From Acidobacteriaceae bacterium (GTDB taxonomy: Bacteria; Acidobacteriota; Terriglobia; Terriglobales; Acidobacteriaceae), in the NCBI GenBank assembly GCA_003156495.1, contig PMHC01000313.1:1-7741 (forward strand): a stretch of DNA of 7,741 bases. The letters run 5' to 3'. Both the position numbers and the translations under genes were made by a program. Position 1 is the first letter of the stretch. Each line of letters begins with the position of its first letter. Below, piece by piece: positions 6,654 to 7,741 of this stretch. Below the pieces are notes generated by a model that was not told the DNA's origin, ran no database searches, and saw nothing but the letters and a program-made list of their open reading frames with translations.

Positions 6654-6682
6654 GCCGGCCGCGCAGGCACCAAAAGGCCGGC
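6654..6682. repeat. GC-rich inverted repeat (possible hairpin)
   Basis: GCCGGCC at 6654-6660 and its exact reverse complement GGCCGGC at 6676-6682 flank a 15-base loop. The stem is entirely G/C, but no T-run follows on the plus strand and only a short T4 lies in the loop on the minus strand. It does not end any visible gene, so a standard terminator role is unlikely. A protein-binding dyad or a structured leader of the minus-strand gene are alternatives. Confidence 0.5.
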
Positions 6683-6747
6683 CCGCTTTGTTATACTTCG
6701 GGAGTCATAGCCTGGATGGAAACCAGCGATAGTTTTGTCGCCTTTGG

Positions 6748-6776
6748 TTGACCTTAAGGCCGGTTCATCGTCTATT
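6748..6776 (+). promoter_or_regulatory. Putative sigma-70-like promoter of the lipoprotein gene
   Basis: TTGACC (6748-6753) matches the -35 consensus at five of six bases. TCTATT (6771-6776), 17 bases further on, matches the -10 at four of six. Transcription would begin near 6783, about 40 bases before the TTG start at 6824. This placement would leave the alternative ATG at 6782 without a leader and so supports the TTG start. Confidence 0.42.
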
Positions 6777-6810
6777 TTTCTATGCTGCGGCTTGTTCCGC
6801 GCTATCGATC

Positions 6811-6815
6811 GAGGG
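6811..6815 (+). promoter_or_regulatory. Ribosome binding site deciding the TTG start
   Basis: GAGGG lies 8 bases before TTG at 6824. The competing in-frame ATG at 6782 has no purine-rich site in front of it. Confidence 0.55.
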
Positions 6816-6823
6816 TTGGGATT

Positions 6824-7741
6824 TTGAAGAAGAAAAGTCTTTGGATCAGCGCCTGTGCAGCTTTGACGGCAGTCGCCACTCTGGCGGGATGCGGCGGTAC
6901 CACTTATACCAACGGCCGTTCCCTTCCCCCCAGCGGGATCACGAACCGCGTCATGATTGCAATCCAGAATCCGAGCAGCCTGTCCACGGGCGCGCTTGAG
7001 ATCGTTGACGCGTATTACGACGAGCGCACGACGTATAACGGCTCGTCGTCGTACATCTCGATCGCCGGCTATGGCAGCAGCACGCCGGTGAGCATTCAAA
7101 ATATGCCCGAGGAACAGCTCGGAGCCGTCTATAGCTCGAGCAATGGCAGCCTCGCATTGGTCAACTACGCTGGAGAGACGGTATCGAGCACTATCAGCAA
7201 TTCGAATGGCGTGGCGGCCAGTGAATTTATTACGCGCAGCGAAAAGTACGTTTTCGCCGCTAATCTTAAAGCGCAAACTCTTACCGCCATGAACGAGAGC
7301 GCCGGCACCACCGCGTCGCTCAGCCTCCCGAGCGTCTACCGGGTGAGCGTCAATACCGGAGGCAGCGTAGCGCTGGCTTTTGTCGAGAACTCGAATTATG
7401 TTTACTATCCCCGGCAACTGACGACGGCCGAGACGCTTGGCTATACCGGCGGCTCCAGCAAATGGCCCAAGGCGGCGGTCGATTGCGAACCGCGGAGTAC
7501 GCCCACATGGTGCCTGTTCCAGATGCAGAGTCCCGACAACATCGACACGACAGGCAACTACTACGGCACGCCGCTCACCTTCGATCACCCGATCAAGGCT
7601 GTCTTTTCGTCCGACGGAAGCACTGCGTACATCCTGAGCTGCGGGCCGGAATGCGGTGGCACCACTGCGGCCTACACGCGGGTTCCCATTGCGCCCATGC
7701 TCTTTTTGCAGGGACAGCCGTCCGGGCTTCTGCCCACCACC
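6824..7741 (+). CDS. Secreted lipoprotein, possibly YncE/beta-propeller-like, N-terminal part (runs off window)
   Basis: An open frame of 306 codons continues past the window edge. It starts with a classic lipoprotein signal: KKK, a hydrophobic core (about 6-20) and the lipobox LAGC with lipidated C23, followed by GG. The protein should therefore be anchored by lipid to a cell-envelope membrane on its outer side. The mature part is rich in Ser, Thr, Gly, Tyr and Asn, as in beta-rich exported proteins. Near residues 257-280 a stretch including FSSDGSTAYIL looks like a strand repeat of YncE-type propellers. Cysteines C221, C230, C273 and C277 could form disulfides. The start is TTG at 6824 because of the GAGGG site and the promoter position. 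An in-frame ATG at 6782 would add 14 residues with a longer basic N-region. The substrate or partner is unknown. The propeller assignment is tentative; the lipoprotein call is firm. Confidence 0.8.
   Translation, partial: MKKKSLWISACAALTAVATLAGCGGTTYTNGRSLPPSGITNRVMIAIQNPSSLSTGALEIVDAYYDERTTYNGSSSYISIAGYGSSTPVSIQNMPEEQLGAVYSSSNGSLALVNYAGETVSSTISNSNGVAASEFITRSEKYVFAANLKAQTLTAMNESAGTTASLSLPSVYRVSVNTGGSVALAFVENSNYVYYPRQLTTAETLGYTGGSSKWPKAAVDCEPRSTPTWCLFQMQSPDNIDTTGNYYGTPLTFDHPIKAVFSSDGSTAYILSCGPECGGTTAAYTRVPIAPMLFLQGQPSGLLPTT

Larger units (their letters stand above)
6505..6823. other. Divergent intergenic region between the methyltransferase fusion and the lipoprotein
   Basis: These 319 bases must carry promoters for both flanking genes. 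The lipoprotein side has a reasonable -35/-10 pair. For the methyltransferase side no pair stands out. A 7-bp perfect GC inverted repeat lies at 6654-6682, and TATACT/TATAAC boxes overlap on opposite strands at about 6690-6697. Frames crossing the region, including a 345-codon minus-strand frame (6551-7588) that runs antisense to the lipoprotein, show no recognisable domain and I regard them as spurious. Confidence 0.5.

Noticed and set aside
6551..7588. Minus-strand frame of 345 codons opposite the lipoprotein
   Set aside because: The plus strand there encodes a lipoprotein with a clear signal and ribosome site. The antisense frame has no domain and spans the promoter region.

Overview
The window reads as a chromosomal stretch of a fairly GC-rich bacterium. 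Family content and protein style point to the Acidobacteriota: a stand-alone receiver protein of a type common there, a large secreted lipoprotein resembling YncE/propeller-type proteins, and a homocysteine methyltransferase/MTHFR fusion. This placement is an inference from gene content; no rRNA or other phylogenetic marker is present. I see no tRNA, rRNA, CRISPR array, insertion sequence or phage gene.

Layout, left to right. (1) Positions 1-163, minus strand: the N-terminus of signal peptidase I, cut by the window edge, with a strong ribosome binding site. (2) 164-559: about 400 bases without a convincing gene, carrying a short array of 9-bp near-repeats and an AT-rich patch. (3) 560-3687, minus strand: a two-gene operon joined by a 4-base GTGA overlap. 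It encodes an ABC ATPase with an extra C-terminal domain and a permease in which two transmembrane halves are fused in one chain. This is the architecture of the 'duplicated permease' anion importers related to nitrate/sulfonate/taurine transporters. No substrate-binding protein lies next to it. (4) 3688-3975: a divergent promoter region. (5) 3976-4362, plus strand: a single-domain response regulator. (6) 4393-6504, minus strand: a tight two-gene unit with the homocysteine S-methyltransferase/methylenetetrahydrofolate reductase fusion first and exodeoxyribonuclease VII small subunit (xseB) 6 bases behind it. A 17-bp tandem duplication sits at the xseB stop codon. (7) 6505-6823: a second divergent intergenic region with a GC-rich hairpin and a plausible promoter. 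(8) 6824-7741, plus strand: the first 306 codons of a lipoprotein, open at the window edge, starting at TTG.

How the parts relate. The ABC pair should form one complete membrane translocation unit: two permease halves in one chain and two copies of the ATPase. The methyltransferase/reductase supplies methyl-folate and helps move methyl groups toward methionine, and xseB appears to be translated from the same message. The response regulator, signal peptidase and lipoprotein have no obvious functional tie to their neighbours beyond position. The most interesting unit is the importer of unknown substrate without a local binding protein. The rest looks like ordinary chromosomal housekeeping and accessory content.
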